From: Sipunculus nudus
Taxonomy: Eukaryota; Annelida; Sipuncula; Golfingiida; Sipunculidae
Direction: 5' to 3'
Length of the DNA stretch: 64,000 bases
NCBI GenBank assembly: GCA_026874595.1
Contig: CM049311.1
Coordinates: forward strand, 7,167,676-7,231,675
Both the position numbers and the translations under genes were made by a program. The notes below the pieces were generated by a model, which was not told the origin of the DNA, did not search any database, and saw only the letters and a list, made by a program, of their open reading frames with translations. Of the stretch, positions 24,901-38,300 are shown one piece after another (the first letter of the stretch is position 1; each line of letters begins with the position of its first letter).

Positions 24901-27900
24901 CATGAAATTGTTTGATACCAGTATAGGGTATATAGATTTGGTTTATGTGTAATATGCTGCAGTTTGAGCACTCAGTAACATTCAGTAACACTCAGTAAGA
25001 CACTGTAATACTTATTATATATTTGTGTGTATTAATTGTTTATTTAGCAAATATCACAGTTGTTACATATACTGTGTACTCTAAAAGAGTTATGTTTGTG
25101 TGGACTAAAACATGTACTCTGACACTGCATTACTTTGGTACTGTATAACTGTAAGTGTAAGACAGACAGTCTGTTATAGCTATATTATGGTTAGTAATAT
25201 GAGTCATAATGTTACTGTACATTACCATGTGTTTTTTTATGGTCATGTGACTATGGTTATTTGTAATACCTTTTCGTAATACCTTTTCATGTTTATCATG
25301 TCTATTTGGCACTCTATGTGTTCATGAGTTGTGCTCGCCCGAGACTTACCGCTACCATATTTTGTGTATTTTCAATAGGTGCCAGCCACATAAAGATACA
25401 GACACATGTACTACTTTCCTTTGTGTATGTGGAACATCATATATAAGAGCAATAAACTGTTCTGGTCACAGCAGCACGAGTTTTGTCATGTAGATCACTG
25501 TAAAGTGGTTACACTAGGATCATGAATCCGTTGCAGTCTTAGAGGTTCTAAAAAGATCTCCTTGGAAACCTGAAATTAGGTCACTGTAACCTATATTTCG
25601 TGAGCTACAAGCTGTGTTTGCACCCCCAAGAATTACTTCTTATAGCCAAAATTATCATCTCAAACCTTCCATCTTTTGCATATAGGTCGCCTGCGAACAG
25701 GGAAGAACCATAATTATATTGAGGTCAAGGTCACAGGACCCACTTCTTTGAAAAGCTTGTGGATGCATTTTAAGCCATACCTTTCATCCTAAACCTTCCA
25801 TCTTTCACATATGGCTCACCTTTCAATGGGGGAAGAGTGCTGTAGATTTTTATATAAGGTCAGAGGCCAAGGTCACAGGACTTACTTGTTTGAAAAGCTT
25901 TTGGACACATTTTATGTGACTGTGTGTTCAAACTCTGCCCTCAATCACATACAGTTTGCCCATCAATGTGGGGAGATTCATATAGATATTCAGGTCACGA
26001 GGTGCAAGGTCACTTGCCTTTTCCCGCACCTTCAAATTATGTCAACCAGCTCACCTACCAATAAGGGAAGAGGCCTGTTGATTTTTAGGTCCCAAGGTCA
26101 AAGGTCAAGGTCACAGTTGTGGTATGGTTGAGATGTCGCCGCTTACAGTTCTCACGGTAATTTTAAACGGTACTTTACGGTAACCACATTGCATCATGGG
26201 TAGGGATTCCTGGAAGTGATCACCATCTTGTTGAGCAATGTTCACGCGATATTGTATGTTCAGCATGTAATAAACAAGTCTGGAGTGTTGTTGACATTTG
26301 TCTTCTTGTCACAAACTCTACATGGTGTCAGAAGTGGGATTCGAACCCACAACAGTGTCATTGGCTACTAAAGACTGGTGGTGCCATCTGTATTTTTTTT
26401 TTCTAATTTTTACACATTTCCCCAATTATTTTGAAACTGCCAAATTAGAGCAATTGCATCAGTTTCTAAACTGGTGGCGCTACCTGTACTTTTAGCTCAG
26501 CTGAAAAAAAAATCCTTGCAAACCTTAAATAAGGTTATGCTGATCTATATTCTGCAAGCTGTGTTCTGTAAACATCAGTTTCACTGTTTGAACAAGTAGC
26601 AAATGTTCAGTCATGCCTAGTATCACTATTTTTCCCTGAACCATTAAGTAATGTGCTTTATGCATACAAATCTTCCAGCCCCTCCCCAAAATTTTCACAA
26701 CATTTGCAATCATTTTCTTCTAAATAAGACAACATTCTTTTTAGGCCATTATCTCATGCTTGTCAGCTGAGCATCACGACCCATGGGTCACTTGTTTTAA
26801 TATCATCCTAGCTTCACATACAAAGAAATAAGTCCTTTGAAAGATAGCCCCCAACAACATATCCACCAACTGCTCAAATTAAAAATTTTGAAATTAAAAT
26901 TGTGAGGTAATAAAGAAGACTATATTTGACCATTTTGTTTTACATTTTTCAGTCTATGCATAACATTGCTGTAATGTTTGTCATTGTATACTTTTCATCC
27001 AGGTGATACAGTCTCGTGGCAGCAGCAGGTGCGAATCCGTCACATGACAACCAGACAGTACTTATGTGTACTACCAGATGGCGCTGTGACCCTGGAGGAT
27101 AATGCATACGACCCAAATACTGTGTTCTGTTTACACCCAGTCGTTGATGTGAGCCAGCTTATATTATACATGCCTGTCAGTTTGACTCTGCTTTAGTTCT
27201 ATGATTAACTCTTTTAATTTACTTTCATTTACAGAATAAATATATATGCAGTTTTGTCTTTTTGTCTGTATTTATCAAACCTTGATATGAAATTTTTTTT
27301 TCATTTCTTGATATGACATTTTTTTTATAAATTAAAGTTAATATCTTGCAGTAGATTGCTAGCAGTTTTGCACCAAGATTCAGTTGGTAAATAATGTTGT
27401 CAGATACATTGTATTATGTTTTGTTCTGTTTTGTATTTCTGTGTTGTTACTTGCTATAAGTAATGATGATAAATTAATATTTCAAAATAAATTACTTGTT
27501 AAGTGCTTAAAGGATAAAAGTAGTGCTTTCAGTATTATTTGTTACTCATCAACAGATACCTACCCATGCAAAAATGCTTTCCAAGTTGTAAATTTGGCGG
27601 TCAGATTATTGCTAGTTCATGGTTAGTTAGCTGTGAGCTAGCTGTTAGCTAACTGTTAAGATCTAACTTGAAACTTCAGTTAGCAGCCTAAAGCTCAAGT
27701 TGGCAGTGCTTAGCAGTTACTTAGCAAATGAAGTGGATCACTAAGCAACTGGATAGCAGCTTAATGTATATGAGATCTAGCCACTACTTGAGATTCTCAT
27801 AGCGAATGCTTCCTGGCCTTACTGGCTTGCTAGCAGTTACTTGAGACTCTTACAGACTGGTTTACAGCAATACTAGGATGCTTGCATCTGCTTGAAATTC

Positions 27901-29294
27901 ACTTAGCAACTTTTCAAAGCCTTACTGGGAGGTTAGCAACTACTTGAAACCTAGATAAGATGGTAGTCATTTCCTGTCTTACCTAAACTGATTTTGGAGG
28001 AAATGCAGCCATCTTTGCAAAATTAGGAAAAGGGGCTTTGCTAGCTCTTGAAAATATGAAGATCTGTGCCAAGGAGCTAAAGTAAGAGTAACATTCAACA
28101 AATCCAGCATGTTTTTTGGACTCATTGGAAAAATAAGAACATACAATCACTTGATTGGAGGACCAGGAGAGGAAGTTATTTATGTAACCATCAGTAAGTT
28201 TGAACTACACACATATGTAGGTACCCCAAGGGCTGCCCAAGCAAGCATGGACCAGTGCTTACCAGCACTGATACAAGTGATTTTTTATCAAGTTATTTTA
28301 TACAAAGAAAGTAAAGTATCAAATTTAATTTTGTGTAAAAGAAAAGACTTACCATAACATATGTCCATGTTTTATTTTTATAACTAATATATATTATCAG
28401 TTTAACAGCAATTAAAAACAGGCTGTGTATCTATGGCCAGTTACTAGTCACTAATGAGTAACAACTGCCAAATTTTTGTTTTGCATTTGTTATCCTGTCA
28501 AATATGGTTGTGCAGAAAGCGACATTTTATATTGGTATATTAAGCTTTATTATGTTTATATCACTGCAATATAATACACATGATGCAATTTATAAAAATT
28601 TAAGTATTATTGCTGAATCAATTTTGTTTTGATAGTTGGTTTCATTAGAGTTCATTATTCAATAATTAGTAAATAACTAAATATATAAAGAAAACAGTTC
28701 TTTGAGTTTCAGTTAATAAGAATATATAGTTTTGGAAAAAATGTAATCCTAATACAGTAAGCATATTCTGTTGAACACTTTGAGGTATTTATGTGGGTTT
28801 TTTTACTCTGATAATCAAATTTTTATTTTTAAATAAAAGGAGAGTGATAAGGTGACATTTGACAGCTACTGCCGTGTTGAACATGTATTGACCGGATACT
28901 GGCTGCATGGACAAGAAGGTTAGGTGGAATTCTTTGATTTATTTTTGTTATGAAATTTAAAGTTTAAAACTTATCAGACAGTCTACTGTAAAACATATCC
29001 AAATGACCACCCCAGAAGCATCAATCCAATGCTGTAACAGCCATGAGTTTTGGCCATGAAGACTTGTCATAAATACATGCTTCACTGAAGTAATAACTTT
29101 GTGTTGTTTAAAATGTCCTTGTGCCTGGATGGTCTGGCTGGCCCAAGTTTTATTCTTGTTTACTAGTCTTGCACATCCTTTTACATCATTGACTGAAAAG
29201 AATACATGAAACATATTAATAATGTTGTTATTAAAGATAAATTACTGTTTACCTAAAGCAAATTTTAGTGAGTTTGTGTTAAATATACACACAC

Positions 29295-29344
<50 letters not shown>

Positions 29345-32300
29345 AGATCAAAAGGGAGCTACCAGTCAATTTGATCACTTTGTATAAAACATTCTAAATG
29401 GTGATTTAAAAAATGTTGATAGTTTGGAACAAGAAGTTTCTTATAGATGAACACGCATAAACCTAAATTATATCAGATTGTGATGGATATTCTGTATGTA
29501 GTGGTGATCACTAGTATTGTTTAATACATGAATTGTGCATTTTTCATGATTGATTTAAGACAAAGAATTTGTGAGAAATGACCAGAGGAGTGATGCAGTT
29601 GGTAGCCAGCAGGGGGAGACTGTGCAGTGGGATGGTGCCAAACTCTGTCAGGTTGGTAAATTTCAATTTGTTATCTTACTTTCTGACCATAAAAGTTCAA
29701 AATGTAGATTTTATATTCAGACTTCTAAATGATTATCTGCTGTATATGTTTTAACAAAGTTGCTCATCATCAAGACACCCAATTGAACTCATGATAATCT
29801 TTGTAAATGCAGAAAGACCCAGTTGACAATTCATTGTATAAAACTGACAGTTTTGTCTTTTTCTTCAAAGAGAGTACATAACATAAGAGTTCAGTGCTAT
29901 GGTTATCAGGTCTTGTTCCTTGACCATCTGACAGTAGGGCTGGATGGCAAGACAATTTCAAATGAACTCTAACAAATCAGTAATAATATAATTGTAATAC
30001 TTTAATTATTTATGAAGTAATGCACCTTTCATTAAATTGCAAGTACAAGTGTCACAGTCAAAATGTTAAATTTGAGACTTCTGGCACTTTTCTCCTTCTT
30101 GGCACAACACACTGACCAATGGTTTGCTCATTATTGAACCAGGACTAGAATATAATATATTTTGTCCATGTATGAATACATGTATTAACATTCCACTTGA
30201 AACTTAGATTTGTTACAATGGTATTATGTCATGTATTAAACAGGTCAGAGCGGAAGCAGTACAGAAGTATGACGATGCCTTTACCCTCCAAATGGTGGAG
30301 AGTGAAGATGTACAGAACTTCAACATGGTGGCCGGGCTCGTGCCACTAATACAAGCTATACAAGATCTGGTGAGTGCTCTTTTACAAGAGATATTACTGT
30401 GAATTTAGAAAGTTTTGTCATCTCATAACATTTGTTGATTTGTCTAGAAAATTTTGTTTATCAGGATATGAACTTTGTGGAATTACCATGGAGTCAGACA
30501 AACAGAGAAGCAAAATAATTCCTTAAACTCATATCTTAATTAAAATTATTAGTTTCGGTGCTTTTTGCTACAGTAACTATACTTGTTCATTTATTATTAC
30601 TTGAAATTACATGTTAAAAATTGTTTCAATTTGGTAAATGAAGTGTCTTTTCAAAGAATTAATGCTTAATGCTGATATGCTAATAAGGATAGATTAGGTG
30701 CCCTTGAGATCTACTATAGACCTGCAACAGGTCGAGGAATTGTTAAGTTAACTATTTTTTTTTAATCACATTTATTAATGTTCATTGATCTTTTGTAATT
30801 CATGTATTGGCTTCTTCTGCTGGGTTCAAATAGTTTACTTTCTGTCTCCAGGGGGCCCCACTATCACTGAGGGGTAAGGACCACATGAGAATCTTCCTAT
30901 AATTGAGCACACAGATGCCACCTGTAGTGATAATTGTAAATTATTGGACTGCCAGTGGCTAAGGCAGCAACAGGGCAGCTGTACACAGGGTCAACTGAGT
31001 AACAGTATAGGGGTTGCTTTTACTTAGGTATAATTATGTAAAATCAGAATCTTACAAAATTATAGGGACCTACACTGGTCTAGATCTACTATTATACACT
31101 TTCTCACTATTCCAGTTGATTGCATTGGTTCTTAAATTCAAGGACATGAAAAGTAAAAAAAAAAAAAATAACTCTGAATCTGTTTGTTTGTGTAGCAGTT
31201 GTTATTTTGTCTTTCATTACCACAGATCATCAAGCCAGGTTTTTGTTGTTTTCAGACAGATGATCATGAAATTATCTCCAGAAGACTGCAAAAACTTCAA
31301 AAGGTAAAATCCTCCAGCACATGCATGTCATGTCTTTAAAAATGACGAGCTCATTTTCTTATATTAAAAAACAGCAGGGCTTGTACAGCTTCAAAATGTT
31401 GAAAAATTTCATGACACTTAACCTTTACTGTTTATATTTATTTCAGATTTCAGACAAATTCTGACACTATTTATATTTACACTAACAGCCATATCTTTTC
31501 AAGCTTTTTTTGTATCTTTATCAAATTTTCAACAGTTCACACTAAGAGGGTTTGCTGAAGATTATTGAAAATCATTGAAACTTAGAAATAATATGCAATA
31601 TTTTTGCCCTGAAAGAATCTATACAAATCATGGCATTCTAGTTGTCCATTTTGAGTGCTCTTTAGTGGCTTGTAAAAAGTAAAGGGTTAAAATGAGGAAA
31701 TTTAAGAATTTATTAATTATCAGAAATTATTTTTAAAAATTGGATTTAACAATAGTTTGAAATAAAAATCCCATAATTCCCATATCATTAATGAATTGTA
31801 CCTGCTAACAGGGTGACAAGATTGGTCGACCCTGAATGTTGTACAATCAAGAACTTCATTCACTTTTACACAGATAATACTTTACACTCATGTGTGCCAG
31901 AGATGCCAAATATGAATGAAACGTATTAAGAGTACATAGATATTTTGATTTTATATGACATTTTAACTGTTTTCAAATGAAATAAGTAAACTAAATTATT
32001 TATAGTATCATCATTAGGATATGAAGTTTATAAAGTTGTAATATTTGCTTAATATGAGATTTATTGGAGGAAATAACATATTGCACAAATTCTGTATCCC
32101 GATCTTCAACTGTTTCCTCGGAATCTTACCTAACTTTTCTATAGTGATATTCATCATGATTTTAAGTGGCTCCCACAAAGAGGATTCATTTTATGCAGTG
32201 TTAGGGTCTTCTGGTTGTGTTAATGATGAATGTTATGGCACTCCTTTAATCCCTTCATAAATGAGAAATGTAACAACAAATTAATTAATTATAACCAAGA

Positions 32301-35300
32301 ATATATTTGAAAATTTATGGCAACATTGATAGTGCCATCAAACTGACGATTCACAACCAAATTTTCTTTCATTTATAGATGTTTGATTGTTTTTACTCTC
32401 TTAATCCACATATATTTTCTATATTGCAGGCATTACAAGAGCTGATGGACTTTTTGATCATTGATGGCACTCCTGTAAAGAAGAGGCAAAAACTTATGAG
32501 AAATCTCAGGGTCTGGCATTTCATATATCATTGACCATTTATTAGATAATATTTAAAATAGCTTATTATTTCATTACTAATCATGAATAAGTGGGGCAGT
32601 TTATCATTAATAAAAATTAATCCCTATGACTGTTTGAAAATTTTCTTATGCTCTTCTATTAAAAAATTTAGTTGTGTCACCCAGCCTAGAGATGACAAGG
32701 CCATCCAGCTTGAAGCTGGTGCACATATGATGATATTACAAAACAAATGTTAAAATGGTTGAACTGACCAGAATATGTTGTATTCAGTTAACATAGATGG
32801 TTTATACAATGTTCATTAAGATCTTTTGATTCCGGTCAAGACTGCACTGTATTAAATTTTCATACAGATAGACTATAAATTTGTGCAAGCTCCATATATG
32901 CATGAAAGAAATTGCCATATTCTGAATCCAAGCTAGGTAGACATGCTTTAACATCAGATCATATTTCTTTTAATGGTATATGTACTGCCTTCTTCATTGA
33001 ACAACGAGAATACAGTCAGTTAACCTTAACACTTTATTTCTCCCATATACACCGGACAGAACCAAGTTCTGATCTCATCTGTGACAAGTTGCATGTACAG
33101 GTGGGATGGATGTGATTGGAACACAATGTCGTCATGCTGAATCGTGTGTGTGTGTGGAGGTAAAAAACTACAAAAAGTAATAAAGAAATGCTCACTACTG
33201 AGAAACAAACTTACTAGATATGACAATTATCATATACACTACATGATACATATAGTTCCAGCATGTTAAATATTAAAACCGAAGATAAATACTGTGCTCT
33301 GGATATAGTTACTATGAAAACCTTAATAAGTTAAGTAAAGAGACAGATATGTCACATATATTCGCTGTAAACCTGTATGTCTCTCACTGAGTTATAACAA
33401 GACATAATGACTATAGTACAATAGAAGTAATATATCAAAGGAATACTCCATGGATCGCTAATATAATAAAGTGTACGGCGTTTATATATGAAGGGTACCG
33501 GAGCGCAACTATGTTTTGGTATAAAGAGGAAACTTCGAGCCACGAATTGTGAACTGGGTGTTAACTTCACGTGATACTCATAGCCAGCATCCACACAAGA
33601 CCGAATGCGTTCTTAAGGGACCATCTCACAGAAAACACAAGCACCATTCAGTTAAAGACACAAAAATACACAAAACTACGCATACAAGATATAAACACTC
33701 ACGCTGTGGCGGAGTCAAGGCTACACCCAAACTGCGCACACGGGCGACGACCTGCCTGATGCAACCACGCCAGAACGACCACCGCGTTCTCTACCTCTAA
33801 AGCTGGAGAGCGCTGCGCACTACCATAAAGGCTAGAAAATTAGACATGTTAACGGCACACTCCCCGTCTGATATCAATGATATCACAACATATCAATAAT
33901 AAATTACTAACATTTAACAATATAATAATGAAAGAATGTCAAAGTACTAAACATCACAATGTTCGAGCAAAACAACTAAGTCATTTATCGGTCTCGTGTA
34001 GACCGTAGTTTTGGCCATCCTTAACTACACGGATTTCTGCCTTGTGCACTCGGCTGTCCTTGCTAGGAATCGCGTTCTCAACTAACCCCACTGACCAGTC
34101 GTTTCTAGGAATGTTCTTGTCTCTGAGTAGGACAACATCACCTTCCTTCACGTCTCTTTGGGTCGTTTGCCACTTGCGTCTGGTTTGCAAAGTGTGGAGA
34201 TACTCATTTCTCCAACGTTTCCAAAATCGGTCCGCTAACATCTGAACCAATTTCCACTGGGATCTGTATATGTCCTTCATGTCGAAATTTCCAAGGGATA
34301 CAGCGGCTTCATCACATTTCTGAGTTAGCAACATTTGAGGACTGAGAACCTGAGGACACTCTGGATCGGAAGAAACTGGTGTGATGGGTCTGGCATTAAT
34401 AATAGCAGATATTTCATGCATCAGCGTACTTAGTACATCATGCGTAAGATTCTTTGAATTCATGTCACTTAGTATGGAATCTAGAATGCGACGAGTTACA
34501 CCAATCATCCTCTCCCAAGTCCCTCCCATATGAGAGGAGTGGGGTGGATTGAAAACCCATACAACGCCGCTGTCATACAGAAAGTTTTGCATAGGTCCAT
34601 CCTCTACATTGATGGCGTTGATCTTGAGATCGTCAGTAGAACCGACAAAATTAGTCCCGCGGTCAGATCGCAGTTGCTTTACGTTGCCTCGTATGGCAAT
34701 GAACCTGCGTAAGGCATTTATGAACGCTACCGAACTTAAATCCTCAACAACTTCGATGTGCACCGCTCTGATCGTGAGGCAAGTGAATATAACGGCCCAG
34801 CGTTTGCTGTGAGCGACCCCACCTCTGGTGCGCCGTGCTACTATAGACCAAGGGCCAAAGGTGTCAACACCTACATTAGTGAAAGGAGGACCAGGTATGA
34901 GACGATCAGCAGGAAGATCACTCATGAGTTGTGATTCGTGCTTTCGGCGAAGTTTACGACACTTGACGCACTTGCTGAGCACTGACGAGATCAGACGTTT
35001 GCCACCCACAATCCAAAGTCCTGCTGCCCGAATGGCTCCTTCAGTGAAGTGTCTTCCCTGGTGCTTTATCTGTTCATGGTAATGACGGACCAACAGCGTA
35101 GCAACATGATGAGCAGCAGGAATGATAAGAGGATTCCTTTCAAATGTGTTCACTTCGGCCCTGTTGAGTCGGCCACCCACTCGAAGCATGTTGTTCTCAT
35201 CAATGACTGGTTTCAAAGACAAGATTTTACTGCGTTTAGACAGTTGTTTATCCTCAGACAGGCATTTCAGCTCGGAATCATACACTTCGTGTTGTACCAC

Positions 35301-38300
35301 TCTTATAATGAACCGTTCAGCACTGGTGAAGTTCTTCACAGTTTTGAAGTCCTGGCACATGTGCCACCCTTTACTGTGATTTGTTTTGTGATAGGACGAA
35401 GCAATGTGTATCAAGCGGGCGAAAGTTTCCACTAAGGCTTTCCAGGTTGAAAACCTCCCAAAGCGATGGGAGCCTAGTCCCTTCTTGACATGCGTCTTGA
35501 AGACATTCACACAGGGTCTGATTTCATTATCCTTATCGGGGTCCTCTAAGGAGAAGAACTCGTCGCTGGCCTCGATTTTATCTGATAGAAGGAATCTTGG
35601 ACCACGAAGCCATCTACTGTTTATCAACTCCGAGACTGGAGCTGACCTTGTAGCACAGTCAGCAGGATTGCTATCGGTGTGTACATACGACCATTGTCTG
35701 GGTTCTGTAGATCTTCGTACCCTGTCGATTCTGTTAGTCACGTAGGTGTAGAACCTTCTCTTTTGGTTATGTATATATCCAAGTACTACTTTGCTGTCGG
35801 TGTAAAACCGAAAAAGATCGATGTCTATGTCCATGTTAGCACTTATGGTTTCAGAGATCACAACCGCAAGTACTGCAGCACATAACTCTAATCTCGGGAT
35901 TGTATGTCCATGTTTAGGAGCAACCTTTGACTTTCCCATGACAAAGCCAACATGAACTCTGTCATCAACTGTAGTTGTTCTCAGGTAGGCCACTGCTGCA
36001 ATTGCCTTCTCGGAGGCATCTGAGAAGATGTGCAGTTCTCTTTTAGCTGACGAACTGATGCTTTCTGGAACATACATACGTGGGATTTCTACAGTTTTGA
36101 GAGAATCCAGTGAGTCTCTCCAGTTCTGCCAAACCGAATGATACTGGAGCGGTAATGGTTGGTCCCAATCTGACACATCTGCCATCAGCTCCCGCAGTAT
36201 TAATTTGCCCTGAACGGTGATGGGAGCTAGGAAACCGATAGGGTCAAACAAACTGTTCACTGTGGAGAGAACCCCACGGCGTGTGTAAGGTTTTTGTTCA
36301 GATTCGACTTGATATTTGAACATGTCTGAGCTCAAGTCCCAGATTAATCCCAGACTGCGTTGTAGAGGCAAATCACCTCTCTTTAGATCAAAGTCCTTTA
36401 GGTTTTTAGCTAGATCATCTGTAGAGAAAGTTTTCATTACAGCCTCACTGTTCGAAGCTATTTTGTGTTACCTAAGATTTCCTTCATGCTTTAGAGCTTC
36501 TTGTGTCCTTCTCATTAAATCCACTGCTTGCTCTTCTGTAGGCAAAGAGATAAGACCGTCGTCAACGTAAAAGTTACGATTCACAAAATCACGCACATCA
36601 GAACCAAAAGCCTCTATGCTGTTCTCTGCGATACGTCTCAGACCATATGTTGCAACAGCAGGCGATGGTCTGTTGCCAAAAACGTGTACACACATCCTGT
36701 ACTCTGCGAGTTCTTTGCTTGGGTCATTGTCCCTGTACCACATGAATCTTAGAAAATCCTTGTGGTCTTCTTTGACCATAAATCCGTAAAACATTTGCTG
36801 TATGTCGGCTGTTACAGCAAACTTTTCCTTCCTGAACCTCAGCATTATTCCCAGTAAGTTATTAGTCAAGTCAGGTCCCGATAGCAAAACGTCGTTCAAG
36901 GAAATACCTTCATGTTTCGCTGATGAGTCAAATACTGCCCTGATCTGATCAGGTTTCCTGGGATGATACACCCCAAAGATAGGCAAGTACCAACACTCTC
37001 CGCTGTTTATAGAAGGAGCCAATTCTGCATGGCCACTGCAAATGACTGTTTGCATGAAGGAAGTAAAATGTTCTCTCTTTGTTGGATCTCTTTTCAAACT
37101 TCGATCCAGTGTTTTGGCACGGTTTGCTGCCTGTGCTTTGTTATTAGGAAGCTGACATCTACCACTGCGAAATGGTAATGGTGCTACCCAACTGCCTGAA
37201 GGGCTTCTGGTGAACTCTTTGTCCATCATTTCAAGAAATAATTTGTCTTCAACTGACATACCAATGGCTTCATCATCTTTGGTACGCTTAAACACTGTAT
37301 CACCAAGGTTATCCGAGGGTTCACACCAATTGTCACTCATTGCTGACTTTTCCTTGACGTTGAAAAGACTTGGGCATGGTGGAAATAGTGACGGGCGATT
37401 ACTGCCAGTAATATTGGTTCTGTATACATTAACCGAATCGGTGTTATGAATCTTGCCAAGACACATCTCACCAATCAAAGCCCACCCTAATGACAGTTTC
37501 TGTGCAAAAGGTGCATTCCCTGGACCTAAGCACTGTTCGTGAACGTGATGTGCTTCTGGCACATCCCTGCCTATGAGTAGCAAGATCTGAGCGTCATCAT
37601 TTCTTTCTGGGATAAAGTCTGCAATAGGTTTCAAGTGTGTGTGGCACCTGGCTGCCTCAGGCGTAGGAATTTCATTCCTATTGTTAGGGATTCTATCACA
37701 TTCTATAATAGAAGGCATTTCAATGGATGTTGCTCCATCTGCAGATTCTACAATATAGCCGCTGGCTCTCCTACCCATAGCATCAACTGAGCCCCCACAG
37801 GTATGGAGACTGTAAGGCACATTTTCGGACTGAACATCGAAGAGATCGAAGAATTCAGCAGAGGCGAGTGATCGGTTACTCTGATCATCCAATATAGCAT
37901 ACATTGGCACTGTTTTATCTGAATTACCTTTAGCATATACATTCACCTGGACAATCTTAGCGCAGGACCTTCCATAAGGCCATTCTGAACAGATCTCAAG
38001 GCAGTTTGACGTAACCGATGTTGGTGGATCTGTGGAAGCTTTTTGTCGACTATCCCCATGACCAGGCTCCCCGCCATGCAACTGCAGAGGCGGTTTGCTC
38101 TCAATGTGTAATGCTGAAGGATGGGTGTCGCTGTTACATATTGAGCATTTAATTTTTACTTTACATTCTCGTGACATATGTTCTGTAGTGTCGCAGCAGC
38201 GAAAGCACAAACCCTTTTCCTTCAGGAATTGTTTGCGTTCGTTTAGAGGTTTGCTACGGAAACCTTTGCAATCATTTAACCGATGACCGGTTTTATGTAG

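Larger units (their letters stand above)
15923..25513 (+). mobile_element. Full-length Ty3/Gypsy LTR retrotransposon, sense to host gene
   Basis: Two 1,390-bp LTRs (TGTGGCAG...GTTACA) flank an internal region with primer-binding site, a long leader, one gag-pol frame of 1,692 residues and a polypurine tract. It is flanked by CTAG on both sides (15919-15922 and 25514-25517), a 4-bp target duplication. I saw only three base differences between the LTRs (about 0.2%), so insertion is recent. It sits in intron 7 inside older family A sequence. Confidence 0.95.

Noticed and set aside
26323-26350. tRNA-Leu gene on the - strand
   Set aside because: Only the T-arm and 3' acceptor strand are present, CCA is encoded, and D-arm and anticodon are absent. 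A primer-site origin fits better.
33549-33800. Open frames in the BEL LTR, repeated at 40518-40769
   Set aside because: They are inside LTRs, duplicated with them, and have no protein features.
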